Of a stretch of 64,000 bases of DNA, positions 11,513 through 24,985 are shown piece by piece. The notes under the pieces were generated by a model. It worked only from the letters and a program-made list of their open reading frames with translations. It was not told the DNA's origin and ran no database searches. This stretch comes from Rhododendron vialii (Eukaryota; Streptophyta; Magnoliopsida; Ericales; Ericaceae): assembly GCF_030253575.1 (NCBI RefSeq), contig NC_080566.1, positions 29,060,001 to 29,124,000 on the forward strand, read 5' to 3'. Position 1 is the first letter of the stretch. Each line of letters starts with the position of its first letter. A program made the position numbers and the translations under genes.

Positions 11513-13333
11513 AAGGTAGGCGTGCTCCGTGTTAGTCCTCAATGTCGAATTTACATGCGTAATCCATAGTTCGGTTGTTTTCACTTGCTGAGCTTTAGAC
11601 AAACACAGAATGAGGGTAAGTGATGTAAATGTTATCTTGCAACTTATCTTGAAAAGCTCTTCTTTTGAGACATTTTCTTTGGGTGTTTCTAAATTTTGGA
11701 GGCATGCATATTTTGTAACATACTTTTAAGGTTTTTACGTGATTTTTATGTAGGTCAAGAATTTAGCTTATTCAGTATGGTACACTTGGTTCTGTTAATT
11801 AGGAAATGATAACATACTGAAGCAGTATTGCAGCGAGTTTAGTATTTCTAAATTTTTTAAACTCTGAACTTTCTAGTCATTTAAATTTGTAGGATTGTCA
11901 TGTGCTTTAAACTCTATTCTTTCTAGTCGTTTAAATTTGTAGGATTGTCATGTGCTTTAAACTTTATTCTTGGGTCTCAGCAAATCACGACCGAAATCAT
12001 GTATGTATTGCGTTGAACCATGCATATGCTGTTTGAGACAAAGTTCTTAAAACAGGATTGTGTATTGGAATGCCACATCTGATTTAAGATGTGAACAAAA
12101 TAGAGCCTGCACCTCAATCCTGTGTAGGAGTGGCCTTGTAGCAAGAACTTTTTGCCAATCAGGTTCCACAAAATGCAAGAAGATGAGAAGCTTCATGGTT
12201 ATTGAAGGCAAGTGGTGCACTAACGTGCCAGAGGTATGTTGGGGCTTAAGTGTAAGGCAAGACCCTGGCCTTGTTGAAGCGAGGCGCATCTAGTTGAGAA
12301 AAATTGTAAACATAACTTGGACTTTTGAGTCTAGAACTTGAATGAATTGGCTATTCTTCATGGGACTTGTGATGGTCCCATTGCCCAAACTGTCTTGTTG
12401 AGAAGCCTGGTTCATTTTTTAACTTCAGCCTAATAGAACCCCAATAACCAATGCGTTTTTTATTAAGTTAGTTTTTAGCTATACAACAATTTCATGTTAT
12501 CCCCATGCTAGAAGTATGACAGTTTTTGTTTTGATAGAATTTATTCAGTTCCTCTTTCTTTCTTTCGTTCTCTTTTTTTTTTTTTGGAGAACAATACAGT
12601 TCCTTGAAACATATGTGAAAATGAAGTATGCCATTTGCGTTTTTGACACGCTGTAAGCCTGGAGAAGGCTTTCCTAGAACATGCAGCTCAAACCGTGTAT
12701 AACTGTTTGAACAAGTAAAACATGGAGGATTTTCGGGCTAAAGGAAAATTGTTTTCCCACTCATTTCGAACATAGCAACTACAGAGGAAAGGGTTCAGCT
12801 CCTGTCAATACTTAATCTCTCCATACTTCAACTCTCGTTTTGAAACCCATTTCAGGTTCACAATTATAATTTGAACCCTTTGTCTTGTAGATAGAACCTT
12901 CAAAGAAGTTCACGTGTCTACAAAGAATGAGTAGTTGCATTTGATTTTGTAAAATAGATGATTTAAGTTTATTGTATACTTTCTGTCCATTTTTTTTGAG
13001 TGTCCGTACCCTCCCATAAAAGGTTTGAAGACTTCTACTCGTAGATACCATCGCTAGCCACTACTCATGCCTGTCCATGTAGTACAGCATTGGTGATCCT
13101 GAACTCTGGTCTGGATCAACATAATTAATTGAGCCAATATGCCAAGTAAATCTTTTATAGCCATGGATTGTCAGGTCACTGTTGAGGAAAAGCAGGGTGC
13201 ATATTTTCTCTGATTGCTTTTTTCCCTCCTTTTATGTGGTCAACGAGGTGTGAATTTTACGCACTGCCTTCTAGTTTACATACCGGATGGACCCTGAGCA
13301 TCATGCTGCTGCATGGTGAATATTTTGCTTTCT
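11513..13333. other. ISY1 downstream region
   Basis: AT-rich sequence containing the ISY1 3' UTR and intergenic DNA. A 45-bp unit (TTTCTAGTCATTTAAATTTG and following) is tandemly repeated at about 11869-11965. The short open frames at 12047-12293 on both strands show no recognisable family. Confidence 0.5.
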
Positions 13334-13345
13334 AGATGGCTTTCT

Positions 13346-13539
13346 AGATGGGTGCTCCTTGATTGGCCTCTTGCCAATTAAGGGATTAGGTTTCGGGTCC
13401 TTGGGCACAGGATTACACCTAGATTTAGGAATTTTTGTTCTTAGATTTAGGAGTATGATGCTGTAAACCCTTGTTCCTTTAATCTTTGTAACAATTTCAA
13501 AGATTATAAAATTTTCTTTTTTTCCGTCAAAAAAAAAAA
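13346..13539 (+). mobile_element. 5'-truncated poly(A) retroposon with target duplication
   Basis: Non-coding sequence ending in a poly(A) run (about 13529-13540). It is flanked by an exact 12-base direct repeat, AGATGGCTTTCT, at 13334-13345 and 13540-13551. Poly(A) tail plus target duplication is the hallmark of LINE-mediated insertion. The family (LINE 3' end or SINE) is not identified. Confidence 0.7.
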
Positions 13540-13710
13540 AGATGGCTTTCTTAACTGTCCAATCTTTCTACTTACTAAGGAGTCACGTTCTCATTGATTT
13601 GAATCAATCGTAGTTTGCACTGTTTATTTTGTGAAAGGTCAATACTCAATAGGTCATGGATTGCTTGGCCCATAGAAATTGCTTAAATGTCTTAGGTCGC
13701 CCTTGTATGT

Positions 13711-13714
<4 letters not shown>

Positions 13715-13750
<36 letters not shown>
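13715..13750. repeat. (TG)n microsatellite
   Basis: About 18 uninterrupted TG units. Confidence 0.95.
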
Positions 13751-13751
<1 letters not shown>

Positions 13752-15400
13752 TAAATTTAGACCATTTGGGGTGAAGTTGGGTAGCCCTTATCCTCAGAGG
13801 AAGTGAGGAACTAATATTTCATGACTGGAATGAGTCAGTCTAGGGCTCAGTAATTTTTTTTAATCCTTGGCTCAGCTGATACGAGATTTCTGATCTTGTT
13901 GCTGAACTCAGACATTTTTGCAATGAAAACAAGTGCCGAGTCATTTATTGTGCATCTTAGTTCCTGTACTGATATGGCATTTTTGTTGTTGCATTTATTT
14001 ATCAGATGAGTGTCAAATAAGTTTGCTGAACTTCAGGGGATGGAGAAAAGAAAATGATAGAAATGGTTGGAATATGATTGACTATCGGCTGATGAAAGAT
14101 TGAAATGTCTGCATTTATATTTGGGGAAGCCACTAGCAGTGAATGGTTGCAGTGGTAATTTGGAAGATTTCTATTTCAGGTGGACATGATTGCAGACTTG
14201 ATGATATTGAACGTCAAGTAATCGATGTTTTTGATCCTATGTTTTCAGGAATAGCATTGTAGGCAGAGAAATTGCACAATTGCATGGATATCTGGTGTGG
14301 TCTGGCGGATACGTGTCCAAGTATTGAATCCATCTGATTTTTAATTCAAGGTTACAGGGACACGCTGGAATTTGTAGACCTTAGTATATATTTTTTATAT
14401 GGTAGTTTAAATGGTGTTTATACTGAGGATATGCCTAATTTGACATGGCATGCCAAGTGGATGAATTGGCATTTGAGCCAACTCCGACCAAGATGTCAAT
14501 TACCTAGGCGTTATTTTGCAGTAATATGGTGTACTAAATTTGAAAACTTCTTGTATAAAAATGACCACTTTTTAGTTGTTAATTTTGTTCGATTATAGGC
14601 TTCTATTTCCTAGCTTGTATTCCAGACTGGTTATTCCTTGTTCGAAAATGAAGCCTCTGCCAGGAAAGGAACATAATTTAACATGGATACGATATTTTAT
14701 ACTGATGTGGCCTATTTGCCAAGATGTTTAGTAGTTGGCATTTGGATGCTTTCTGTCAAAAGAACCTCTGTTTTTGGATTGTTGTTGGCCCTAGAAATTG
14801 CTTTTAGTGTTTCTGAAAGCTGAAATGGTCTTGTTTTCCAAGTTCATAAATGTGAATTGCTTTTAGTGTTTCTGTTTTTGGATTGTTGTTGGGGATTTGC
14901 TGCTTCTTCCCTTTCTCGAGTCTTGACGCATCTAAACACGAGGGCAATTTCATGATTGCATTCACTAATATATTGTTGGTAAAATCATACCATATCCGTT
15001 AAAAAGTTGGTTAGTCCAAACACTCACAGGAACTAATATTTCATGAACGTGTAGGTAATGAGAGTCCTGAACTTGGCTCATTGTGGATGCTCTTCTGTTA
15101 TGCCATCTTTGTTGTATTTATTGATTCGATGATAGTCAAATTAGTACATTTGCTGAACCTCGGGGGATATGGTAGTGAAAAAGACAAATTGATCAGAGTA
15201 TGATTAGCTCTCACTAATGAAGATTGAATGCTCGTGTATACTCAGTAATGGTAACTCGGATTTCGTGCTTTTGCCATTCTTGTTTCGAAATAATTTTCTT
15301 GTATGTTTTTCTCATGCAAACAAATCAAAACTGGCCTATCTATCAATCTCTTTTGATCGAAAGAATTATGTAGGTATTTCTATTGTTCATAGACCTTGAA
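13752..15400. repeat. Intergenic region with a diverged internal duplication
   Basis: A segment around 13800-14110 (GGAACTAATATTTCATGA, later TTGCTGAACTTCAGGGG) is recognisable again at about 15026-15230 (GGAACTAATATTTCATGA, TTGCTGAACCTCGGGGG). A smaller repeat, TGCTTTTAGTGTTTCTG, occurs at 14801 and 14859. No gene recognised. Confidence 0.5.
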
Positions 15401-15432
15401 ACTGGATCAATGCCCCTTGCTGACAGATCTGT

Positions 15433-15862
15433 CTTTCGATATCCAAACAACACCAGGGGCATTTTGGCAAGAACACCGAAGAATATCCTAAGTCGTAACT
15501 TTCATTTTCCCCCAAATGTGCATGTTTTCTCCAATTGACCAATTTTAAGTTGTCGCATTGGAAACCTAACCCAGTAGTATAGGCCTTGTTTGTCAAAAAA
15601 GAAAACAAGAAAAAATTGGAGTATGAATGAATGAAAATGCTTCTTTCTCCTTGACAAAATTTATTGATCACTGGCCTCAATCTTCATTGCAAAAACTATC
15701 TTCCAACTGCTTTTGATATCCAAACAATAACTAGGAGCATTTTGGGAAGAATACTGAAGCAGATCCTAAGACGTAACTTCATTTCCCCCAAATGCATCTT
15801 TTGCTCAAATTGACCAATATTAAGCTGTTGCATTGAAAACTCTCCAAAAAACCCAGTAGTCT
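15433..15862. repeat. Direct duplication downstream of LSM3
   Basis: The roughly 140-bp stretches at 15433-15573 and 15713-15862 share GATATCCAAACAA, GCATTTTGG, AAGAA, CCTAAG, CGTAACTT, TTTCCCCCAAATG and AATTGACCAAT in the same order. Non-coding. The duplication may lie in the 3' flank of LSM3. Confidence 0.6.
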
Positions 15863-16210
15863 CCTTTACAGAATTTATCTATCACTCGCCTAAATCTAGG
15901 TTGCTTAACTTCCGATTATTATTTTTATTTGACGGAACTTCCTATTGCTTGATCACATCAAATTCCCCAACTTCACTTCGGACTCGATTCACATCGCTGC
16001 TACAGAGAAAAAGAAAGGATACCTTCTAAAGCTAAAATGCTAAAAATGTATGCAACAATGGTATAGACTTTCACCCTTTCAGAAACACACTAAGCTGAAA
16101 TTCAGTACTCGAGTTGTGTTACTCGGATCATTCAAAACCAACTAATGGGAAGAGCCTTACATTCGATTCAAACATGATATCATCCAGCCAAATGAACACT
16201 GTTGTCTCCA

Positions 16211-19200
16211 TTAAGCTGTCCGCAGAGGTGGAGAAACCAGTATCACCCCATCTCCCCGTACAAAAAGAAAAGGGATTGTCCGCTTGTTTGCCTGAAACAT
16301 AAACACGATAAGGGCATCCGATTTTTCCAGAGGAAGAAATCGAAAGACAGGAATTCTGATCAGATTTTTCCACAACAGTGTCCAACCACATCTGCATTGC
16401 ACAATAAGCATTCTTTGTGTGACATCAGTTAGCTTCTAAGGAGGACAAAAACAGACAAGCAACGCAGATAGAATTTCCCTCCAAAATTCAGACATGACAA
16501 GGCAGGTTCAGAACAATAACTATCAGTACCTTAAAAATGAAAATAATAGCTGCTTGGCTTTTAACATTACATATCCACTAATATTTTATTGTTGCCAAGC
16601 AGGCAAAACAACAATTCGAAGTTTTAGATATTATAGAAGTGCAGACAAAAATGCCTCACACCTAGTTTTGAGGAAAAAAAATTGCTTAACCAGATGGACA
16701 ACTGAACGCTTAGAATTCTTGAGATTAAGCATACCACTTTATGCTTCTGAGTTTGCTTATGTCATTGGGCCTGAGATTAATTGTGTGGATCCTGATGAGT
16801 ATGAGGAAGAAATTCCGGAAGCCCTAGGAGAAATGATTGACTTAGAAGAGGAAAGGAAAGCTAAGCCCATGGTAGATGAGATGATTGTTATAAACTTAGG
16901 TGATGAAAAAAACCCTAAGCTAGTTCAGATTGGCTCACCCTTGTTGCTCGAAGAGCGCAAAGAATTGGTAGAATTGCTAAAAGATTACAAGGACATATTT
17001 GCTTAGTCTTACGAAGATATGTCTTGCAATAGATCCTGAGATAGTTCAACACTACATACCACTTAATCCTGACGCTAAGCCTGTAAAACAGAAGCTCTGT
17101 AGGATTAGGCCCGACTGGCTATTGAAAATCAAGGAGGAAATCACAAAGCAGATCAATGCCAGATTCTTGATGGTGACACCCTCAATGGGTGGCCAATATA
17201 GTCCAAGTGCCAAAGAAAGATGGGGGCATTAGAGTATGCGTGGACTTTAGAGATTTAAACAAGGCTAGTCCCAAAGACGATTTTCCTCTGCCGCACATTG
17301 ATATCTTGGTTGACAATGCCACAGGCCATGCCCTGTTGTCCTTCATGGACGGGTTCTCTGGATGGCACCTGAGGATAAAGAGAAGACCACAAAGGGCTGC
17401 TACCATATTGCTGCATGACAAGATCCACTAAGAGGTGGAGGTGTATGTGGACGATATGATTGTCAAATCGAAATATCGGGCAGGTCATACTCCCGCACTC
17501 AGGAGATTTTTCAAAAGGCTAAGGATGCAAGTGCAAGTGGACATATAGACATAGTAACAACATGATAATCTATTCAAAGAACTAAAACGTGTAGCACTGC
17601 GACTAACATTCATGAGGGCGAAACAGTCATTATACATGAAATATCTAAACCCTAGATTATTATGCATAAACGAAAACTATGCTAGCATGCAATATTAAAA
17701 CAAATTGAAACGCCTAAACTTGCATAAACTAAGGAAGAACATAAAATAACCCTAAGCATGCAACTAAACTAAGCAAGAACTAGCTAGCTAAGTAGTAATT
17801 AAATAGCAACTAGAATAAACTAAACAATAAAGAAAATAAAAATGAACGGCATACCTTGACTCCACGAGACCAAGCGGACCGCCCTCAGGAATTGAGCGGA
17901 AATGTGAACTAGATTGCCCGTAGGGGAGCAACCTTGATGCAAGATGCATTCGATGGCCTAACGGCGTGGGGAAGAGTCGGAAGACTATGCTCGAATACTA
18001 GGAAATCTCAACTAGCACGAACTTTGAATAAGGTGATTCTGAGCTTTTGAATGAATACTCTGAGCCACGGTGTTTCTGAACGCCCTGAAACCTATGGACG
18101 TAAGGAGTTTATATAGGCTTGTCCACGAGGAAAAACGACGTAGGTTTTTGATGTGGGACTGCCGAAAACACAAAAAAAATGCCAAAATCAAGGAAAAACA
18201 ACAAAACGGCGCCGTGGCACCACACGAAGGCCGGCCCGGCCTTGGGGGAGAGCCAGCTCGGTCTTGGCCCATGCTTATGGGCTCTGGGCAGGCCTCCCTT
18301 GGTCCAGACCTGGTTCAGGTCCGTTCCAATGTGTTTCGGGTTGATTTTTGGGTAAAAACAGAGACGATTTGGGCTAAAAATAGGACTTCTATGGGCTAAA
18401 AATGAATTGTTTAATGGAATAAAAAGACTCAACATTTTCAAAAGAATATTTTAAAATGGAACACAACACTACTTAAAAGAAAGTTTGAAATTTTGATAAA
18501 AACATTTTGAAATAAACGACGAAAGGTTATCTTTGAACACCAATGCATCAAGATCACTTCTCTAGGATAATCATTACTGAAAGCAACATTCTCATTACTG
18601 GGCTGCCGCTGGGGTGTCTACAGATGCCCCTCTTTGGTAGAACTCATGGAACAACATGTGAACATGAGTGAATGTCAAAGCGAATAGACAACACATTTTA
18701 GGTAGGCCGTCATGCTTAGGCCGACTCTGACTCAAAACAAAATAAAACAATAAATCAAGCATGCAAGCGGTCGGGCTCGAGAGAGCTGCCTATGTTTCTC
18801 TTTGAGAGAATTAGACCAGCGTAGTTCAATCGTGGCAATTTTTAAAACTTGAAAACATAAAATTCCTTTGTCAATAGTAGTTCATCGGAGGGGATAGATT
18901 CCCTTGGCAAAAACAGTTCATCGGAGGAGATAGATTCCTTTGGCAGGGGATGGATCCCTTTGGCGAGGAAATGAAATTCCTTTGGCAATAAAAATCTTAG
19001 GAGAGGATAGATCTCTTTGGAAAATAAAAACCTTTGGAGAGGAAAAATGATGACGACGATTTTTTGGACAAACAAAATTTTGGAGAGGATAGATCTCTTT
19101 GACAAAATAACTCTTTTTTTGCTTCGCTCTGTATGACTCGTGATTGGTCTTGAGAAGACTTCCGTCACCTCTTCCGGCAAAATAAACCGTAATGTAGCGC

Positions 19201-22200
19201 ATCATGTGAGACTTTTATCGAACTTATAGAAAGAATAGATCACAGCACGCGTCCTTCGCATACTTTGGCAACCGTCTTGAAAATTTTGACAAAGGGAGAG
19301 ACCTGAATTCCTTTCTTTCTCTTCCCTAGATAACCAATAACTCATGCCCAAAAAGATTCTTCATTGCTCTCATCACATGGTGTGTTGCTCACAAAAATTA
19401 ACAAGACACCTTGGGCCGTCATGCGCTCAAATCATATCAATCCTTTGACCGGGGGGGGGGGTTGCTCATTTTTTGCACTTCCAACTTTGCTCTCATCCTT
19501 CAAAACACATCATTTTTCAACCCTTTCAACTCCTATATTCAAAATGGACTCCAATGAAGATCCATACCATGAATTTGACGTCGGGAACTTAGATCCCAAT
19601 GATGTTTTCCGCCACAAGTTCAAACAACGTGGAATGTACTACGAAGGAACTTTCGGGGATAGATAGAGGCAAGCTCCAAGCAGATAGATAATGGAAGCCT
19701 GAGTTATGTAATTCACGTTTTCGCCGGTAAGATCTTTCTCATTCCTGTAGGCTTCGAACATGCAGGAATAGTGAATCACTGACTTGTGCTCATAGTGTGT
19801 CATGAATTTGGGGGACCAAAGAGCTCTTCAATCCAAGCTGGGTAGTTTACCATCTTTGGGCGAAAGAGGAGAGGTCGCCCGCCAATATTTAGCCCGGTAA
19901 GCATTGAGAAATCCTTTGGCGTCATGGTCATTTCGCCAAATGGAAAGTGGAATGTGTTGGTGGTGTCCCACCATCGCTCAGCCAGAGCAGTGACAGTGAA
20001 CAAGCTGCATCAGAAAGCAGGAAATGTTTTCATCAAGCGATCAAAGCCCGCTGCCGTACCCTTCGCCTTAACCGGCCCGGGCAAATCCTTATACCAATCA
20101 AAAGCAGCAGAAGCGGAGCCATATCCTTTGAATCTCCTGGTGTGAGACTGCACCACAGAAAGAAAACAACCGAGGAAGCAACACGTAAGTGGGCGAGGTA
20201 AGTATGATTTACATTTTGCCAAGTTCATTCTTTTCTTGTTCTAGTGCTTGTTTATGTATGTTGTACATAAATAGTTTTGTCAAAAAGGGAAGGAAAAAAG
20301 AGAGGATTTGCAATGCATTTTTTGAGCATTCTAGTTCAAAGTCTTCATTGTCAAATGTTTTGTGTTCACGCATTCATAAGCTTTTCCAAGTAAGAAGCTT
20401 GCTTGTTTTCATGTTCGTATGTTGAATTGAGCATTTTAGTATCGTAGCCGAGTCATTCGGATCATTCAAGTCCATGGTTACATGAGTTTAAATAAGCAGT
20501 TTTTAAAAAAATTTATACTTGTTTGGCCTGCATTTCCAATGTGTGTCTTGGCATGGAGAACTTGCATAATTTTTGTCGTATATGGCATCATTTTGTTAGA
20601 AAAACATCCTAGAAGCATGATAGGGTCATATGGTTTCATTGTATGGAAAGACTGATCACATTCTAGTTCAAACTTTTCGTCGTAGCATTTCGTTGAACAT
20701 CATATGTGCATGTGTTCATGAGCTTCTTTAAGCATGAGTTGATGATTGTTTTTTGTTCAATTGAGCATGAATGTGTCTAATGTGCATCCTAGAATCATGA
20801 GCAAGTCATATAATTATGTCAAATGCAAGCATTGGAGTCATTCTAGTCTAAGTTTCTCATTCGAGCATTTCATCAAACACCTTGTGTGCCCACCTTATCT
20901 ATGCATGTTTCAATGGAAATTTGCATGAGTTTTGTCTTGTACAAAGCATGATCAAGCCTCTAGGCAATGAAAGTAGCAAGGATTACATGAGCAAAAGAAG
21001 GATTACGTACCAATTGAGCATACACATTGGCCGAAAGATGCCTATGGTGATTTTTAGAACATCTCCATCTCCGAAAGTTCCTTTGCAAGACATTCCACGT
21101 TGTTTGAACTTGTGGCGGAAAACATCATTGGGATCTAAGTTCCCAACGTCAAATTCATGGTATGGATCTTCGTCGGAATCCATTTTGCAGATAGGAGTTG
21201 AAAGGGTTGAAAGGATGTACCCCCCTCCTTCCCAGTTTTTGAATCTGCCCGAAGGGGCACGAGAGCCCTTGCCGGCTCTGGGGGCAGGCCGGGTTGGCCA
21301 TGGCTCGGGCTCCGGTTCGCCCCGTTTTGCTTTGTGTGGTTCTGATTCTTTTGAATACCATACCGACTAGAGTACCGGTTTTCCTATTGGTATTGTATCG
21401 GTACCGGTGAAAGACCGGATACTATTTTGGATTTATCACTATCAGTGTTATTTCCCCATATCAAAAAATTTAGCTTAACACATACATCTACCTATAAAAT
21501 AAATAAATCTGAAGTAGTCCAGTACCAGTACTAGTTGGTACCTAAGTAGTCCAGTATTGACCGGTACTTGCCGGTACCAACCGGTATTTGAGCTGGAATG
21601 AAATTGGAGGTGTAGGAGTACAGTACGAGTTTCAAAACCTTGGTTTCTATATATCAGCTTAGCGAAGTTCACCCCCAAAAAGCTAACATTCAACCATTTC
21701 ATTTAGTAATAGAAAGAGTGAGTAATAACCGGGTGAAATTACAACTTACTCTAACTATCTCCTCATAGGTCTCATCATCAATCTCCACTGTGGTCACAAT
21801 TTCTTCAACATCTCCTAGTATCATATTTAAATGCTGGTAGTACGCCTGCAAAACAATATCATCATCACCAAAAGGGAAAATACATCGAGTCCAAAACATA
21901 AAGATGCAGTCTCAGAAAACAAAATACTGAAGATATGAAAAATTGAATGCCCTATAGTTATGTCACTTTGCTAATTATAAGAAACTGATCATGGCCTTCA
22001 TGAAAAGAACGGCTAAAAGAATAAGAAAGAAAGAAAAACGAAAGAACTTTTGAGTCTTAAAAGAGTAGAACACCATTCTTATTGAATATGTTTAGTCGGG
22101 TTTGTCTTAACTAGGGACTTTTTTCACCATGGAAAAGATTATTGTTTGCTATTATGCAAGGTACTAGAGGGTCACCACAATTAAGAAACTACAAAAGGAC

Positions 22201-24949
22201 GGGGTGTCTGATAAGCATGGAAAATTGGCACAAATAATCCCGGGATTGAAAGGCCAAGTTCCGCAACTGCATATGCCTTTGAATAAAAAATTTCTCTTTT
22301 GCAGCAACTAATTGTCCATTACACAACACTCCAGAGGAACTGGCAAAACATTTTATAATCCTCACACTTCCTATCTCACACGATAATCAAAGAGCCACTA
22401 CTGGACCACAGATGCTTGAACTAAAGCAATTTATGCTATGCTCACCTAACAAACATCAATACATTAGAGCTTTAGCTTTCCAAATAAATGGATCTTTATA
22501 ATCTAAGTTGACACTCCTGATGTCCCTAAATAAGTGTCCCCAGGACCCTAGCTAAAAGATGTGCAATTTTTGAATAAAAAATAAATTACTTCCATGCATA
22601 ATTTTTTCAATTTCTTCGCACCAAATTAAAGAACTCAATTAGATTTTTAATTGAGTGTGAAGATATCGAAAAAATTATGTACGAAAGTACTTCATTTTTT
22701 TGTTTGAAAATTGCATGTCTTTTCATAGGGGACACTTATTTAGGACAGAGGGAGTACAACAATTTACCTTGAATGATTGTTGTTTGTAATGTTTAACAGT
22801 TATTTCTGTTAACTATCCAAGTAAGATAACCAATAACCCAATACTTGCCCTTTGTGACACATGCTAAATTAGGGGGGGAAACCAACAATTTACCTCAAAA
22901 ATAGTAAAACTAATAAAATAGAATCATCCTATAAAATGCAAGCACAAAGAATTTGGGTAACACAATGCTGCACATTGGCGCATTAAGGGGCGGCTCGACA
23001 TAGTGAACAGTGAATACCCTAAAATAAACTCTTTTATTCAGGTAAAGCAAACATATTATACATGTATTTTAGGCTGTAACTATAACTGCCTGGAAATATC
23101 TCTTCTTACACCCTTGCCAAGAGCTTAGTCCAACATTTCCTCTTTCTTTTCTCTGTGTTTTCTTTTTGACTATTTAATACTTCTCTATTCAACATTCAGT
23201 AGATCATTTAAGTAGAATTTTTGGAACGGTAGACATTTCTTAAAATAGAATGAAACCAATGTATGTTGTATTTTTAAATGTTGTACTTTATATTGTTGTC
23301 ACAATGTCTCACTTGATTGCAACCAGAGCTTAGCCCAACGCCTAGGCCCCACAAGACCTTGCCGCCTCAGTGCACCTCTCGTCTTTAACAACTAATCTTA
23401 CAACCCGTAAGTACAGTAGTCCACAATCTAACTTCAGATGCCGACAATGCCTTAAATATGTATATACTTTTGCTTGAACTCTTGATAAAATCAAACCGTT
23501 TCATTTCATGATCTTTTGTTCAGCACTAAAATGGTTGGGGCACCTTGTATCCTCTCTTTCACAAGTTTAAACAGCACGTCTGTACAGATAACTAACATGT
23601 GCACCAGTTTGAATTTGCCCTTTGTATTAGAAGTTTAACATGCTTTAACCTAAACCCCAAACAATCTACTTTGCAACCACAGCATCAGTCCATTAATAAT
23701 ATATATCAAGTCCAAAATCCAACAACCTCAATCAACTGGAATTAAGTTTGGCAATACTTTTGAAGTGGATGATAGAAACGGACAAGAGAAACAGACAAGT
23801 GTGATGTTGATATAATTTGTAAAATTCAAGTTATTGAATGTTTACGTTGAGTTCCTTAAACCAAACCAAACCCTCCCAAACCGAGCTTTTAAGTCTCAAT
23901 CAATTGGGGTCGGCAACAAAACTTTGTCTTTTCCATTGACCTTTGTTAAGAACATCGTGTTCCTTGATATCCAATAATCCAACAAACCTAAATACTTTCA
24001 AACTACTGCCTCTAAAGTCAATTTTGATCTACTCATCCCCTTACTGCTACTGTTTACTACAACTATACGGCTCCTCTTAACTACCGCATCTAGTGATTTT
24101 ACGATAGACATGTTGAAACCACCTTGATACATTTTCTCTCAGCTTATCTTCTCACGGTGCTACCCTACCATTTCGCGAAGGAGTTTGTTTCTAATTCAAT
24201 ATCACATAGTCTTCCTATACATCCATCTCAACATTCTCATCTTAGCTACACTCATCTCACTTGTATGTTATTCCTTAGTAATCCAACACTTGGTGCCATA
24301 GAATATGGCTGGCCTTATAACAGTACACTAAGTCCCTTAAAAAAAATTGGAGGACCATTGGCCCATTGGACACAAAATCAAGCAAGTCTAGCTAAATCAA
24401 AGGAAGACAAAGTAGCTACTCTTTGAAATTTCACTTATACCATTGCAAAATATATTAAGAGCATCACCAGCCCTAACTCAAATTTTAGTACATTGTAGTC
24501 CGTAAGCTTCATTTGGTATGAAATACTCCAATGGACAAACTCGAATGTATGCACAAATTCGAGGTAAAAGCTTCATTAATAGAATAGTAGTAAAATTGTA
24601 AATAGCAAAATAAGTCTTAAAAATTTGAGTTAAAATATAAAGTCTCCCTTGATTTGGTGAAAAATTTGGGTAAAACTCAATTTGGTATTAGTTTGAGTGA
24701 TTTTAGAAGGGCTTTACTCAGAGAATTTAGTTTTGAGTCAATTAAAAGAGTAAGGCTGGACTCAGCACCAGTGTCAATTTACACCCTAGATTTTTTTTTT
24801 TTTTTTTTTGATCCTACCTAAACCCCAGTCATGATTAATAATAAAAGTTCAAAACTAAACCCAATTCCATGAAGGTCTCAAAGGAGCTGCAAGTTAAGAA
24901 ACCCAGACAAAAACGTTTCAGCACTACCGAGCCAGAACTGCAAAACCAA

Positions 24950-24985
<36 letters not shown>

